Origin: Oryzias latipes
Lineage: Eukaryota > Chordata > Actinopteri > Beloniformes > Adrianichthyidae
Assembly: GCF_002234675.1 (NCBI RefSeq)
Contig: NC_019868.2
Span: 24,566,293 to 24,630,292, forward strand
Direction: 5' to 3'
DNA length: 64,000 nt
The notes under the pieces were generated by a model that was given only the letters and a program-made list of their open reading frames with translations, ran no database searches and had not been told where the DNA came from. The position numbers and the translations under genes are program-made. Position 1 is the first letter of the stretch. Each line of letters begins with the position of its first letter. This document shows positions 1-12,964 of this stretch, one piece after another.

Positions 1-2529
1 CCCCCCTTTTGAACCACCTGTCCTGATCTTGTTGATCCTTAAAATGTGCTGTAAGAAAGAAGAACCGCAAAAACAATATGGTCCTTACAGTCCAGGTCTG
101 CTGCTAGGACATAATAAAAAAACTTCTGTGAGAATCTGCTTCAAAAGTGACAAAAGGCAAACTAAAAAGACACCAGACTGAGCATTGATGGTTTTTCATG
201 ACTGTTTTGATTTAAGTTTATTTTTCATTGTTTTAAATTTTCTGAACTGATTTTACCATCATTCTGGTTTTTATTCAAATCTTAAATGAGGTTTGTGTGA
301 TCCAGTGGTTATTATGCAGTCTACTGCCTTATATCCTTTCAAAATAAAAGACATCCGGCCTCAAATAAGATCCTCATTTTGCAGCAGATTTCCGTCAATT
401 AAAAATTCAAGAAAGTCACACATGACATTTTTTTATCATTATGAATTTAATGTGTCTTCATCTATTTTCCTCCTTTCACTATATAATATGAATGTGAAAA
501 CATGTGTCTAAAATCAATTTTTCTAATATAAATATGTTTTTTGTCTCTTAAAAGCAACTAGACACTGTTTAGCAGCAGGAGATCACATATAATTGTGCAT
601 AAACTACTCCGATAGCAGATTGGACCTTTTACCATCATTTTTCTGAGTTATCCCAAATGTAAATATACATAACAAAACTTAATTGATTAAAATAAATTAA
701 CCAAAACTAAAAAAAAAGTCTAGATATTCATTTTTTTCTTTAAGGCCAAAGAGCCACAAAAGAAGGATAAATGAGACTCCGGAGCCTCAGGTTGCAGAGT
801 CCTGCTTTGGTTACAAAGACCTTTGTTCTGTTTATTTATTTACTGCAACTAATTAAAGATGAGGAGAATCAATCACTGTTATCAAGAAAGAAAAAAACCT
901 TAGCACATCAGAAGACACACTGCTGCTCCTGGAGTCTCTGTGATCATACATTTAACAGATAACAAGGTTTTTTTTGTTTTTTGAGAGTTTTGAACGTTTT
1001 TCCAAACCAGTCATGTAAGGCACCATCATACCAAACTACCATAATGTTAAAATTTAACCAGCTGGTTAAAATGTTCTTTAGATATATATATTTTTTGCAG
1101 CAATATAATAATATAATAAGTCACAAAGCAATAAATCAGCAGACATATAAAACTCAAAGAGAGAACAAAAAGAACAATCCGTACTTCTGAAGTAATGTCA
1201 ATCTGGCAGAATTGAATTATCTCGGTTTATAAACAGTTATGTTGCAATTCTATGAAGAGAAACCTTAATTTTATTTTTTTATAACAACCCAATTTGTGCT
1301 TCAGTTTCCAGTTCAACTGAACATCAATTGTACTTTATGAAAAGTTGGCACACTTATAGTTTGTTTTACTTAATAAGATATTTTTAATGCAGGCAAATGA
1401 TATTTTACTCATTTTTTTATGTTTACTAAGCAAAGCTTTGAAAATACTTGCTTCAAAGTAAAACATTCCAAACTTTTATTCTATTAAATATATAGAAATT
1501 GAAGAAAAATATACATGAATGGGGTTTGTGGAGCCCAAACCACTGAAAATCTGTTAAATCGTTTGGCATTTGTGTGGCGGTTGGGTCTTAAGTTTTGATG
1601 CCAACTCCACCCCGTCTTATCAGGGCTGTGGGAACAACATATGCTCTCAAATGCAAGGACAGGGTTTTTAGGAGAGCTCGTTTGTTTGACGCAAGCAATA
1701 AATGCAGCATGGGATTGTGGGTGCAAGTTAATACCAAACAAGGCATCTTTCACCTGAAACCCTGAAGGGGTCCCAGTGCAAGTCTAGAGGGTCACTTCCA
1801 TGTTCCTGAAGCTTCTTCCAACACTTTCAACCATGCATCCATCTGAACACTAACCATGCAGAATCCTGTTTAAATGCATGAATGACGTCATAAATCAAAA
1901 CCCGTGCATGAAGGTGATGTCTGCATCATTCACAAAAACGAGCAAAACAAGGTAAGTTTTCAGACACAACAAAAGTCTCAATTTCCACCCATGCAACTAG
2001 GATCTTATTTCACCAACAATCTCCAAATGTCACATTTGTTTATTTAGAGACTTTCTTTGACATAAAGGCAAATGATTAACAGCATGGGCAGCAGAAGTCT
2101 GTGTGCAAAAGGAGTGCATGTGCACATAGGAAACAAGCGCTAACCCAATTTCACTTTGCTAGTGTTTAATTAAATAATCAATTAAAATAGGCTGCTATTG
2201 ATAAAAAAAAAACATTAATTAAACATAATCAACAACAAAAAACAACAGGTTTCCTTTTGTTTTTAGTATTAATTCGAAGATTTGTTTTGTTGATATTTTG
2301 AAGATACTAAAGAAATAAGGCTTACCCACTAAAAGTCGATAAAAATGTAAAACCTTGCACTTTTGCCTACCCGCGCGAAATTCCACCTGACCAGTGTTGG
2401 AGGTCGACTTCCGGTTTGATGCTTCAAAATAAATAGACTGTTAAAAATACATCCGGTAATAATCCTGACTAAATTAAAATATATTTTTCGGGGGATTTTT
2501 TCTTCTTCTTTTAACCCAATTCTATCCTT
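1..2529. other. Intergenic, no gene recognised
   Basis: AT-rich DNA with only short open frames that lack splice context or a recognisable protein family. Two small CpG-containing patches with ETS-like ACTTCCGG cores occur near 2370-2430 and, beyond the MITE, near 2810-2830, but no transcription unit can be attached to them. Confidence 0.6.
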
Positions 2530-2735
2530 TTAACCCTATCCTATCCTAGGCACTTTAACATTGGGAGTTGGATCATCTAGACCCACTAGACAGTGCGCTG
2601 AACCTTTTTTCTTCAATGATTTGTGATCCTCACTGGTGTCCATGGATTACATGAAATCTTTCCACCTTTATCCACCTTAGTCATAGGGAGAACAAGTCAA
2701 TAGGATGGGGTCATCTAAGAAAGCACAAGGGTTAA
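2530..2735. mobile_element. piggyBac-like MITE, copy 1
   Basis: About 206 bp bounded by TTAA on both sides. The right end reads as an inverted AACCCTTGTGCT-type terminus, and the left end is a slightly degraded version of it. The same body recurs at 21601-21813 and 61554-61766, sharing the run ATCCTAGGCACTTTAACATT near the left end. TTAA target duplication and CCC-starting termini are the hallmark of piggyBac transposons; with no coding capacity this is a non-autonomous copy. Assignment to the superfamily is inferred from the ends only. Confidence 0.75.
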
Positions 2736-2994
2736 AGACCGTGTGATGCATTTTTATAGTGCTGCGCAAAGTTGAAGTTAAATTCTTTTCACTAAATTCA
2801 CAAACGACTGACTTCCGGTCGCGGTAACTGAAAATGGGCCAGTCTGGAGTGGAAATCAACAAAAACCGATTGTTTTGTTAATGAGTTTCAGAAGTATAAA
2901 TATGTATGATATTCATATCTCCAGTATCTTCTCTTCATGACTTCTCTACCAAAGACCAAAGCCAAACAACAGACACTTATTGAAAAAAAAACTT

Positions 2995-3070
2995 TTTATT
3001 TTTTTACTGTTCATTAGTACCACATAAATATAACAAAAACCGTAACATGCACTGCGCCTATGAATTTATT
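2995..3070 (-). terminator. Candidate st3gal5 polyadenylation signals
   Basis: Two minus-strand AATAAA hexamers lie at 3065-3070 and 2995-3000. Either would give st3gal5 a 3' UTR of roughly 0.7-0.8 kb. The hexamers are seen directly; their use is inferred, and the AT-rich context makes chance matches possible. Confidence 0.4.
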
Positions 3071-3780
3071 AAATAAAAACAAATGACTTCATTAATTATT
3101 TGTATATCCTTCAGACTTTCACAGATGACTTATTTTGGGGGGAAAAAATAGTAAGAACAAATATAGCCGCAAATAACAAAAAAAACAAAAAACAAACAAC
3201 ATATGTATTACTACTCCAAAAATACTCACACCCCTAAAGTATGAATAATTGTAGTCACTACTGTATAAATAATGCTACATCAATAAACCAACTTAACAGG
3301 TATACATACAAACTAATGATCACGTTTGATGATTTTAAGCATTTTCAAACTCAACATACATGATAAACAAGTTTCATGCCAGTTTCCTTCTGTCTGGGTA
3401 AAAGCATGCTCATTTTAAATGTTAAACTGTAAAATACTGTGCACTTAATATGAGCTAAAAAGTAGCCAGGCTTTTAGATCTTAACATTCAGAAAATACAA
3501 ATAAAACAACTTCAATTACACAACATATTATATTAGTTCCTACATTTGACGTGTGGCTCATTATCATATGAAACAAATACGCAATTTTGATGTTTCTTTA
3601 ATTTTTTTCCTGTTCCCAATTATTTATACCAGCTTCCTTTTTTTTTACTAGAATATTTGCAGAGTAAAATCAGGTTTTGATGTTTTGCTTATAAAAAGAT
3701 AATTATATAAATTAGCATACAAAAATAAGTTAGGAATAAAAGGTCAAGCTGGCGGTGGAAACAGTGGGGAGTGGGCGGGG

Positions 3781-6700
3781 TCAGCTGGAACAGAAGCTGC
3801 AGTAGATTCCTCCCGTCAGGTCAGTGATAGTGTGCCCTTTGACCAGGCTCTGCAGAAGCCGAGTCTCTGTGTCCACATTATGCATCGTTTGCTTTTGCAT
3901 GACACCTATGGGCTGGTGGTCGTAGTAGTGGAGTGGGACATTCTGATGGGGCAGGTTGTAGCCAAAACCCGCCAAGCTGACCTCGTCACAAAGCAAGCTG
4001 GCCAAATTCAGAGCTGATACTCCCAGAGTGGGCACATTCTGCAAGAAATGGAAACATTTTATTCTAGCATCTTGTAAAAACGGAGCAAAAACTAAAGAAT
4101 ACGTTCACAAAACAACTAGTTTTAGTCAAGAATTGTATCATATTACACTTGAAAGAGTTACTCTGATCATCTGTGTCCGAATTCCTTCACTATTTCCTCA
4201 CCAATTCCCGCGCTATCTAGATCGCGTTCGCCATTTTGTAGTGGTGTCCCAATCTACAACTGCCCTAGAAATTCCCCAGAAGTCTCTGCGAAAAACCAGT
4301 GTGATTGGCAAATATAGACCATAATGCATTGCGTTTTGACAATTTTTGCAAAGAAAATGTATTTCAATGTGTTATTTAAAGAAAATCTTAATGTTTTCAT
4401 CTTCAGTGGATTCATAAATGGTCGTCGCAAAACGCTCATATCAATGAGATCTTTACTTCGTGAAATCGATGACGTCATATTCGCCGTAAAAAAAAATATA
4501 TATATATATATTTATTTATTTTTTCTTTTTCTTTTTAAAGTAGTTAGGGGTTTTGGTGGGAATTTGGACACAGCCTAATGGATTTCAAAAGCTTTCCTTT
4601 GATGGAACGGAAAGCTTACAGCCCCCCACACCCCCAAACTAACATTACTGTTGCAATATAAATGGTGATCAATGTCAGAGCTATACCGCCGTACAGTTTT
4701 GATCCAGACTCCAGCTCAGACGAGGAAAACAAAGACGTTCATGGAACTAGTGGTCAAGATCCTATATGTATCCATGTAGTGTGTTCTCTAAACAAGAGAA
4801 TACACTACATTTACAATATGGTATTTGGCGCATACTTGCATTGCAGCACTTTTCTACCTCCTTTTAGTCACCCTCAAGCTGCCAACCAAGAAACTGCAGC
4901 ATTTAAAACTGTTGGCAACCTTTACCACTCAAAGAGCCATTTGGATCAGATTCCCACAGAAATTAAACTATAGGGAGCTGCAACAGCTTTTGGAAAACCC
5001 AGTGTTTCCATTGAATGGCATCATTTGACTGGTTTTTAAAGTTCCTGAAGAGATTTTTTTTTTTAATCCTCTGTCATTTAATGGGTTCCGATGAGAACTA
5101 TTTCCAGAGAGGCCACAAAACTAGCAAATATGTGGCAATTACCTAGCAGTTAATCTGCTTCTCCATGTGATTTTTGGCAACAATCCACATTTTTTGTGAT
5201 CTGGATCAGGATGTTTTTGGGCGAAAGCTTTGAGTTTCTTCTGAGACTTTGTTGTTTGCTAATTCCTCATTACATATGAATCACACTGGTAAAGTCGTTA
5301 AAAGCAAACAAATCTGCCCAGGTGCCATCAAACGTACGGTTTTCTTTTTAGGAACTTCAATTTTCTCTAATTTCTCCATCGTTGTTCTACCTGTGTTGGA
5401 ACATTGTTACTTAGAAAATGTCTACATTTAGATTTTTAACCTAATACTCAGCCTGTTAGTTTTTGTTTTTTTAAATTATTTTTATGAACCTTTCCTATTT
5501 ACTGCTTGCCGAATGTAGTCGTCAGCACAGGAAGTAACACGACTTGATCTCTGAGGCTCCGCCTTTTGTTCCTTCTGGGTGCCGCCCATTTCATGGCGTC
5601 AACCTTGGAAGGGGCTGGTGCTCAGAGAGGAGATTTTAGAGGAATGCTTAGAAATCTTAATACCACTTTGGGATTGTTTTTACTGAGGAATTAACATTAC
5701 AAAAATATTTCTGTCTATTGTGTTTTTCCTAAAGGAATAATTATTTTACACCCCTGCCTTACTGTGGTAAGCTTACAGACATGAACAAAGCGTGTGTCAG
5801 ACATGAGCAAACATGCTCTGCCACTCCTAATCATGGGCATACTGGCAAATCTAAAATGATGTAAACGGTCTGAACTGATGGATCTAATTCACAACTGTCT
5901 GTCTCCATTTTATAAAAAAAAAATAATAATAATAATAATAACCTTTCCAAACCTCCTTTGTCTTTTCTTTACCTTCCTTGTATTCAGTAAAAATAAACAG
6001 CATGAACAATTCAAAAAGTTCTGTCGTCTCATTTTCAACATGACAGAAGACTAACGTGTTAAACAGCATGCCTGTTTTGCAAGAGCAAACATGTATGTTT
6101 GCGCCATGAAAGCTCACCTTGTTTCATTTGCTTAACGGGTGTCTGGTTACAAACTCAACGCACTTCTCACACACAGGATTTGATTTTCAACTCAATCGTT
6201 TTGTCCCGAAGTATCTTGGACTGTATACGGTAACTTTGGGAGTTGAGCTTCAAAAGTCAGCGCCGCATTCCAGCGCTTCGCTCCTGTCAGCGGTGGTGAT
6301 AAGACGGGCAAACTGGTAGAAACAGGGTGAAATCACTCAAATCAATGAACCAAAATCAGTTTGTTCATTTCTCTGCATCACAGAGTTCTGCAGTGAAAGA
6401 AGGAAGCCTTCCCCTTCAGAGTGTGTACGCATTTCTGTACGTCCACCATTCTGCTTAAATTATTGCCAAAGAAAACATCTGAGCCAACAGGATGTGTTCA
6501 AGTCCCTCCTCGCAGCATGAAGTCGTTACACATTTTAAAGGTCAGACCGGATCTTCGATCTTGAAGGTCTGTGTAATAATGAGGCAACTCAAACCACTTT
6601 TGGTTTCTTTCTGTCTCTCTGTTGTCCACACCCACTGTCACTCAGGAATGTCCTCTAGTTTGTTTTATTTTAAGACTAACCGGACGTCTTTCTCCATGTT

Positions 6701-9700
6701 CTTTGTTATAAAATGACAGCATGCATTGGAACATAAATGTAGAAAAATCAAACGTGACGGTTAATCATCTGAGTTTTAGAATTCAGAGATTTGTAGGAAT
6801 TAGACAGTTGACAGTGATTCAGATTGTTTGCGATTCAATGATTGATCTTCATCAGTTCAGCAGCTGGACTCATTCACAGCGGAGTCATTGTAGTTCTGCT
6901 GTGTCATTATAGTACAGAAATGCAACCTGATTAAAAAGCTAATATAATAGAACGGAAACAAAACAAAACTAAAGACTCAAAGGTAAAATGGTAACCAATG
7001 GAGACTTTAACAGTAATCAAAATGCCATTTATACAAAAGACACTAGCTTCAGTCTAAGGAAGTGTCTATATACAGGACAAATTGTCTTATTTTGTTTTGT
7101 CAAATAATAAAAAATAATAATAATAATACCCCACTTGGATTTCTGCATGAAAAGCGCACTTCAAAGGCTTTCTTTTGGGCAGTTCGCCTCTTTTTCACAT
7201 CCACCTGAGAGCCTTACCTGGTCCCAGCCCCACAGCAGAGGTCTTGGGGTTGGATATTTCAGGAGATCCAATGCCGTCTCTTTAATGACGAGCGGGTTCA
7301 GCAGTCGGAACCTGTGAGGATCAAGAGGGATTTCCTTTGGAACCTTCTGCCAGAAGAACAACCAGTCCCACAGAGACTGCAAGAGAGAACATACAGATTA
7401 TAAAAAACCTGAACTACAGTTTAAAACCAAAAACATTTTGTTGTAGTAGATTCAGCCGTTTCAGGTGAGTGGTAAACGGGGGAAGTCTACTTAAGGTAAG
7501 GTTAACTTTATTGTCCTCAAAGAGGAAAATTGTTCTGGTCCACAGAGCTGCAAACTGTTAAAACATCCTTCAACGTTCACACATCACGTCTAGTAAATAA
7601 ATAATAAGAGTATACAGATTTACCCCCCAGGCCTGACCCTCACAGTCGAGAACACGAATAGTAAAAGTAAAGTTAATTGAAGGGTCATCTGCAACGGAAA
7701 GGAGACTGATAATAATTGTGTCATCAGAGAACTTTATAATTTTGTTTAGAAGATTCCGATTAATGAAGGTTTTCCTGAACAGGAAAGGAACAATTTTCAA
7801 AACTAACTAATCAATTTTGTTGCTGACAAACATTTAAATACCTTTTCAGTGTTTAGGCTAAATTGCCAAACCCGGGTCCACTGGCTGATTAGCTGGATCC
7901 GGTGATTTTAGAGTCTGGTAACCAGAAGACATTTCATCCAGACACTCAGAAGGACGTAGGATAAAGAAAGAGGTTCTACTGGTGCAGCAGCAGATGTTTG
8001 AAAGCGGTGTCACACAGCCGCCATGTACATACTGCACATATTGCACGGATGAAAATTGGTCATACGTGAATATACGTTGAAAATAGGGGTGTAACGATAC
8101 GCTAAAATCTCAATTCGGTTTGATTCAGAGTTTCTTAGGGCTTGGTTCGATACGTTTCGGTTCGGTACTGCTGTTTAACAAATCTGCCTGATATAAACTG
8201 CTATTTTATGAACTATTATTTTATTGTTATTTATTGTGTGTGTTTTGTTGTCGGACACCCGAATTTCTCCCTTGGGATATTAATAAAGTTTTTATCTATC
8301 TATTTTCTGTATTTTTTTTCGGAACAAAAAAGGCAGAAAAAAAATTACTTGCAAAATGCATTTATTGGTTTTATATAACGATGAATAAAATTGACCTATG
8401 TTGGTGATCTACTTACTAAAATAATAAAAACTACTAGCTGCCAGGAACCAAAAACTTTGGATAATCAACACTGGCCTGAAAAATTAACTTGCACATTTAT
8501 TTTCTGGTAGACCCGATTGTTCCCCGCGTCTGCATTAGCCATGCTGATCCTGTGGACATGCGCACAGTCGCCTCCGTCACCTAACAGCTGTTGAACCTGA
8601 ACTGCAATGATGTTTCTGGCCGTCGAAGACGGATCTTCCTTCCTTCACACACTTGCACTCCGCACGGCCACGCTCTGCCCCCACACACCCCTCCCCCCTA
8701 CAGGCACGCAAGTTCAGAAACCATTGAGAGTCTCGGCGGAAAACCGCGAGTAACATTAGTTCCGCCTCTCCGCAAAGTGAATACATTTGGGGGGATAAAC
8801 AAACCGAAAAGGTACAAGAGTGAACCGAACCGAAAGTGCCGTACCGAAACGGTTCGGTCCAATATGTGCACCGTTACACCCCTAGTTGAGAAAAGTTATG
8901 GTTTGCATGGGAAATTTTCAAACGTCTAACGCTAAAACGACAGAAGAAGTACGGTATGAATAAACCACGAAAAGAACACATAAATCATGCAGTGTATAAT
9001 TATTGCACTGTTTATGTGCAGTTCATTAGTGATCTGTGCGCCATCTATGTAATTTGAATGAGTTATGTGCGCCGTCTACACGTAAAAGTTGCACATCGGT
9101 GGTACATGCGTGAAAGGTCTGTTGGACATACGTGGAGTGATCGTGGAAAAGGCTGTGAATCATTACTTAGCAACCTGATTTGGTCCACAAATCAAGATCA
9201 ATGATTCACAGATCAAAACACGCTCCAAGATTCAATATATTGTGTTTGATTACTATGCATTTAATCTCCATCATTTATACCTTTTTTAGGAGATCATTAC
9301 CAACAAACAGATAAAAACAAAGATCGGGAAACAGCAATCTCTGACATAACATACTTATATTTACATTTTTTGGAACAGATTGCAAATACCAGATAATTTG
9401 GATATTCAGTACAGCTCTAGAAGTGAAAGGACCTCCTGCAAAGACGGTTTGACCTGAAGAGACAAACTGAGGACGCCATCTGCTTAGCACTCACCACGGC
9501 GAGCTTGTTGACCATGGCAGAAATCCAGCTGAGGTCAACACTTTTATACACCACTGCTACGAACAGAGTATGTGGGTCCCTATCGACCCAGCGGATGGGG
9601 GTGCCTTCAGGGTAACTCATCCTGAAGCTGGTTCGATTTCCAACGTCGGCGACAAACTCACCCAGAGGTCCACTGTTCAACCTGAAGAACACGTTGAGAT

Positions 9701-12148
9701 ATAAAGACGGATTTAAAGTTGTTTCTCTGAGGAATCCTGTTTATAAACGCCCACAAAGAAAGAATCTTTGAGTTCCAACCTGATAATTGTATCAAAACGA
9801 TCAATTAGAGGGCCGAGCTCCAGGCCTTTAAGAATGCCGCCGTTTCCCACGACCACGCAACGGCGACATCTTTCCCCCGACTCCTCTGACTGGGATTCGG
9901 ACTCAGCCGGCAGCTGCAAACACAAATGTTAAAAATATATAAACAATTCAGCAAAATATCAATGAGAAAAAACCCTGAAAATATTGTGTATATTTAAAAA
10001 TACACAACTGTCAGACTCTCTTTGCTGCACAATTTTGAACTTTTCTTATTCTAACTCGTCCGGTCCAGCAGCTGAGCAGATCGGAGCTGAAGCTCTCGTG
10101 TGTTGGACAGAGTTTCCTGTTACAATAGGAGGTTATGAATCTTCATATTTGTATAAACCCCTTTTGTATTTGAGGGTAAACTTTGCTTTTATTCATTTCT
10201 TGTTGGACTGGATGGACAGAGAAAAGAAAAGAAAAGAAATGGATGTTAGAGGCGGGGATACGAGTACAAAAGACAGAGGAGGAAGTTGGAGGACGAAGAA
10301 GAAGAAGTAGAAGGCGGTCGAATCACGAAGCCACAAGTTGCATGAGATCTATCATCATTACGGTCAGGTGGAGATGTTAGACAAAAGGTCACCTGTCCAC
10401 GGACACATTCAAATTTTACAAATAACCCGTTAGTTCAAAAGAAACCTTCACATGCAAACATGTTACCACGTGCACCCACACAGCTCACAGGCACAAACAT
10501 ATGTAGAGCACACATCCTTTTCTCATGCATACGATCTGTGCAAAGGTGAGGTCGTGTCCACTGTGGTGGATGATGGAATGTAAAAAGACCACGGCGAGCA
10601 GGACTCCAACGGGCCAGAGAGTAAGGGAGCACGGAGAGCTCAAGCCCCAGTCCAGCCCCGGCCAAATGACAGCGCCGTGGGGAACCCGGCTAAAAACGCC
10701 ACATTTATCATTAAAAGACCACTTACAAAAGATCTGAGCAGACTTTTTAGTGCTCATTATGCATTTTACCATGAATTAAGAATGTTTGTTTAAAAAATAC
10801 AAACATACGTTTCACAATAATTTGCAGAGCCGAACTTTTTCTGATGCCGATCTACTTGATTTTCTTCAATAGAAACTCAAACTTTGCCAAGACTAAAAGT
10901 TCTTAAACAGAAAAAGCTTGCAGCCTTAAAACACACAAACCACAGTTTTTATTTTAACCTGGTCTAGAAGGTCTTCCACTTTGCCTTCCAGCCCTCTGAA
11001 GCCAAACGGGGGAGGGTACTGGAAGAGGTTGTCGGGTAACACCTTATCTCTCCACAGGAAGGGCTGCATCGCTCGACTGGAGGCAGGAAGTAAAGACAGC
11101 AGACTCTGCCTGGAGCCTCTGAGGCGACATTCTCCCTCCAGGACTTTGTGCACGTACTTGTGCACTTGCTAGAAAGGAAAAAGGCCAGCCATGTTTAGAG
11201 AACTTTTCTTCTTTATCAGCAACATAACATTTTCAGTTAAACAATATCTGCTCAACTCCAGAAATGTACCGTATGTGGTTTTGTTAAATACTTCTTAAAA
11301 AGCGGATTTCCGTCTCATGAACAGAGATAAGCAAATTGAATTTGTGCGTGCTCCTACATCAAGAAGAGAAACTAGTTTGCTTGATCATCATTTAAGATAC
11401 TGAACAAAAAGGAAAGTCTCCTTTCACAGTACCTGTTTCTGCTCAGCACTGACATGGTGCCACTCCACAGGTTTACTCGGTTCGTTGCCAATTAGCACCA
11501 GAGATGCCATCACTAGACAAGCCAGGGCTAAACCGACCAAAAGGAACAGCCGTTGCCTGGAGACAAAAAAACAACAACAGTGTGTTTATATTCAATGCAG
11601 TGTGTGAACATGATAGCATGGTTCTAACCTGGTACCGAGCCACGCTAAATGGACTGATCTTTTGCCACAAACCTAAAACTTTTCTAATAATTTTTCACTA
11701 TTTTTGATTTTTTTTTTCCTTTCTCCCAAATGATGTTCCTTAAAAAACTTTGAGAGGAAATACTTTGGACTGACTATAACCTTAAAAAGTAAAATATAAA
11801 TGATACAATCCTGATTTTCATTGAATCTTGCCATCTGTCAAGAAGCTGATTTTCTCACTTTAGTCAAATCAAAATGAGGAAATATTTCAAATAGCCACTG
11901 ATAAGCAGCATGATGGAACAATAGACAAGCTATTTTGTAGTTTATGCTAACAATTCTGCGCTCCTTCAGTTTTATTTCCACGTGAACACCAACCATAAAG
12001 TCAGATAGCTGGAACATTTAGTCTACCGACCTGCAAATATTGTTACAATAAACTACACAAATAATGATAAAGTAGCATTGGTACTGGAAAGTTTACTACT
12101 TTGCCCCCAGATCAGAGATAAGTCAAATGAAGTCCATGTAAGTGAGCG

Positions 12149-12179
<31 letters not shown>

Positions 12180-12220
12180 GTGCTGGGTAATGATTACCTG
12201 AGCTGTCGCAGCAGCGGCAT
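3781..12220 (-). CDS. st3gal5: Lactosylceramide alpha-2,3-sialyltransferase (GM3 synthase)
   Basis: Golgi type II membrane enzyme that moves sialic acid from CMP-sialic acid to lactosylceramide, making GM3, the first step of ganglioside synthesis. Coding exons, 5' to 3' on the minus strand: 12220-12198, 11556-11433, 11168-10959, 9913-9780, 9681-9495, 7376-7218, 4038-3781. They sum to 1095 nt (364 aa plus stop), close to the shorter human form. The start [10 protein letters not shown] is followed by a membrane segment at about residues 10-30. Sialylmotif L spans about 135-180 ([15 protein letters not shown], Cys138); motif S follows PTLG at 282-285 and carries Cys296, the likely disulfide partner; motif III is HYYD at 316-319; motif VS is His332 to Glu337. 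The lumenal order and [18 protein letters not shown] block match ST3GAL5 better than its paralogues. No in-frame stop was seen just upstream of the chosen Met, so a longer N-terminal form is possible. Introns carry several transposons. Confidence 0.94.
4171..4574. mobile_element. MITE with CTGTGTCC-type inverted ends
   Basis: Lies in the last intron of st3gal5. The left end reads CTGTGTCCGAATTCC and the right end, read inverted, CTGTGTCCAAATTCCC, leaving about 400 bp with no coding capacity and an AT microsatellite near the right end. The ends and size fit a non-autonomous DNA transposon; superfamily not assigned. Confidence 0.6.
7218..7376 (-). other. st3gal5: st3gal5 coding exon 6 (landmark)
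   Basis: 159-bp internal exon between sialylmotifs L and S. It encodes the conserved IKETALDLL-type segment. It is bounded by GCAG at the acceptor and GTAAG at the donor, and it begins and ends in phase 0, so skipping it would keep the frame but remove part of the catalytic domain. Confidence 0.9.
7495..7800 (-). mobile_element. 5'-truncated LINE fragment with RT remnant
   Basis: Read on the minus strand, an open stretch contains [12 protein letters not shown], recognisable as the reverse-transcriptase catalytic box (normally F/Y-A-D-D), followed by the L2/Rex-like 3' tail with 'GAGGACAATAAAGTTAACC' at 7494-7535. It sits in st3gal5 intron 5. The Ala-to-Ser change in the box and the short length indicate a dead copy. 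Family assignment beyond non-LTR retrotransposon is not attempted. Confidence 0.6.
8005..9140. mobile_element. MITE family C copy interrupted by a hAT element
   Basis: Sequence at 8005-8083 and 8893-9140 resembles 29908-30180, with the same order of short motifs (GTGTCACACAGCC, TGAATATACGT, a TTATTGCAC block, then GACATAC). A separate 801-bp hAT element splits it. The family's outer end is GGCCGTGTCA-like. Class II origin is inferred from the terminal inverted match to 36601-36617. The right boundary is approximate. Confidence 0.5.
8084..8884. mobile_element. hAT-type non-autonomous transposon with 8-bp TSD
   Basis: The left terminus TAGGGGTGTAACG is mirrored by CGTTACACCCCTA on the right. 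Flanking 8-mers GTTGAAAA (8076-8083) and GTTGAGAA (8885-8892) differ at one position and form an 8-bp target duplication, the hAT signature. Terminal regions are rich in CGGTTCGGT-type repeats on both sides. The interior, at about 8225-8310, holds an L2-like LINE 3' tail (GAATTTCTCCCTTGGGAT then AATAAAG). No transposase frame is visible. Confidence 0.8.
10060..10165 (+). repeat. Interspersed repeat, copy 1 (LINE-like)
   Basis: Shares with 12470-12550 the ordered blocks GTGTTGGACAG, an AGGTTATG-type segment, CATATTTG and ATAAACCCCTTTT. Probably a shared retrotransposon segment; too short and diverged to assign. Confidence 0.45.
12110..12182. repeat. (TG)n microsatellite
   Basis: A run of TG units at about 12150-12180 directly downstream (minus-strand sense) of the first coding exon of st3gal5, close to its donor site at 12197. 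Confidence 0.85.
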
Positions 12221-12415
12221 GCTGGTCTCATTAACTCTGGATCCAGTCGAGTTCTGTGACCCATCTACCGAAACCTGGATCCATCTGGCCCTCAGGGATC
12301 CCGTCCTGAACGTTCCGGGAGGGAAAATAATAATCACTGCAAAACAAAGCCCACAGCTGTACACGCTGCTCTAGCTTTATGACAGTTTTCTGAATACAAC
12401 CTTATTTTTTTTTAA

Positions 12416-12930
12416 CTTGTTCTGTCCCACAACTAAGCAAACAGATGAGAACTAAAGGCCTTTTGTGTTGGACAGGTTTAAATATTACAACAAGGGGTTA
12501 TGTATCCGTGGATAGCCAAGGTGCATATTTGCATAAGCCTCTTTTTGTTTTTTAATTTGAATTTATTTATTAATTAAATTTTATTTTTTAAATATAAATA
12601 TTTTAATTTTTTTACAAAGCGTCACCGCAGGTCAGCCCAGACGCCCGACCCAAGCAGCCCAAAGATCCTGACGCACCCACAGCTCCCCCCCATACACTAC
12701 ACTATCCTCTACCACCCCCCCTCACCCAACACCTTCCTCTACCCCTCCTCTCGTATTCGCCCCCGATGCCCTCCCCACTGTGCAAAAGGGAAGGTGAGCC
12801 CCAGCGGGCCCCGGCGAGGTGGCCCATAGGCGCATATTCAGGGGGTAACTGCGTAACCCCCGCCAGCCGACCCAACCCCCAGCACCGTACGCCTGGCCAC
12901 CGCCCCGGCCTACAGGATCCCCACAAGCCT
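12416..12930 (+). repeat. LINE-like repeat copy 2 and C-rich tract
   Basis: 12416-12550 repeats the segment seen at 10060-10165. It is followed by an AT tract and then a strongly C-rich, purine-poor stretch (12600-12930) with no credible reading frame. Possibly untranslated sequence of the same retrotransposon; this is inference. Confidence 0.4.
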
Positions 12931-12964
12931 GAGAGGACCAGGCGGTAAGGTAGAATCCTTTGAA

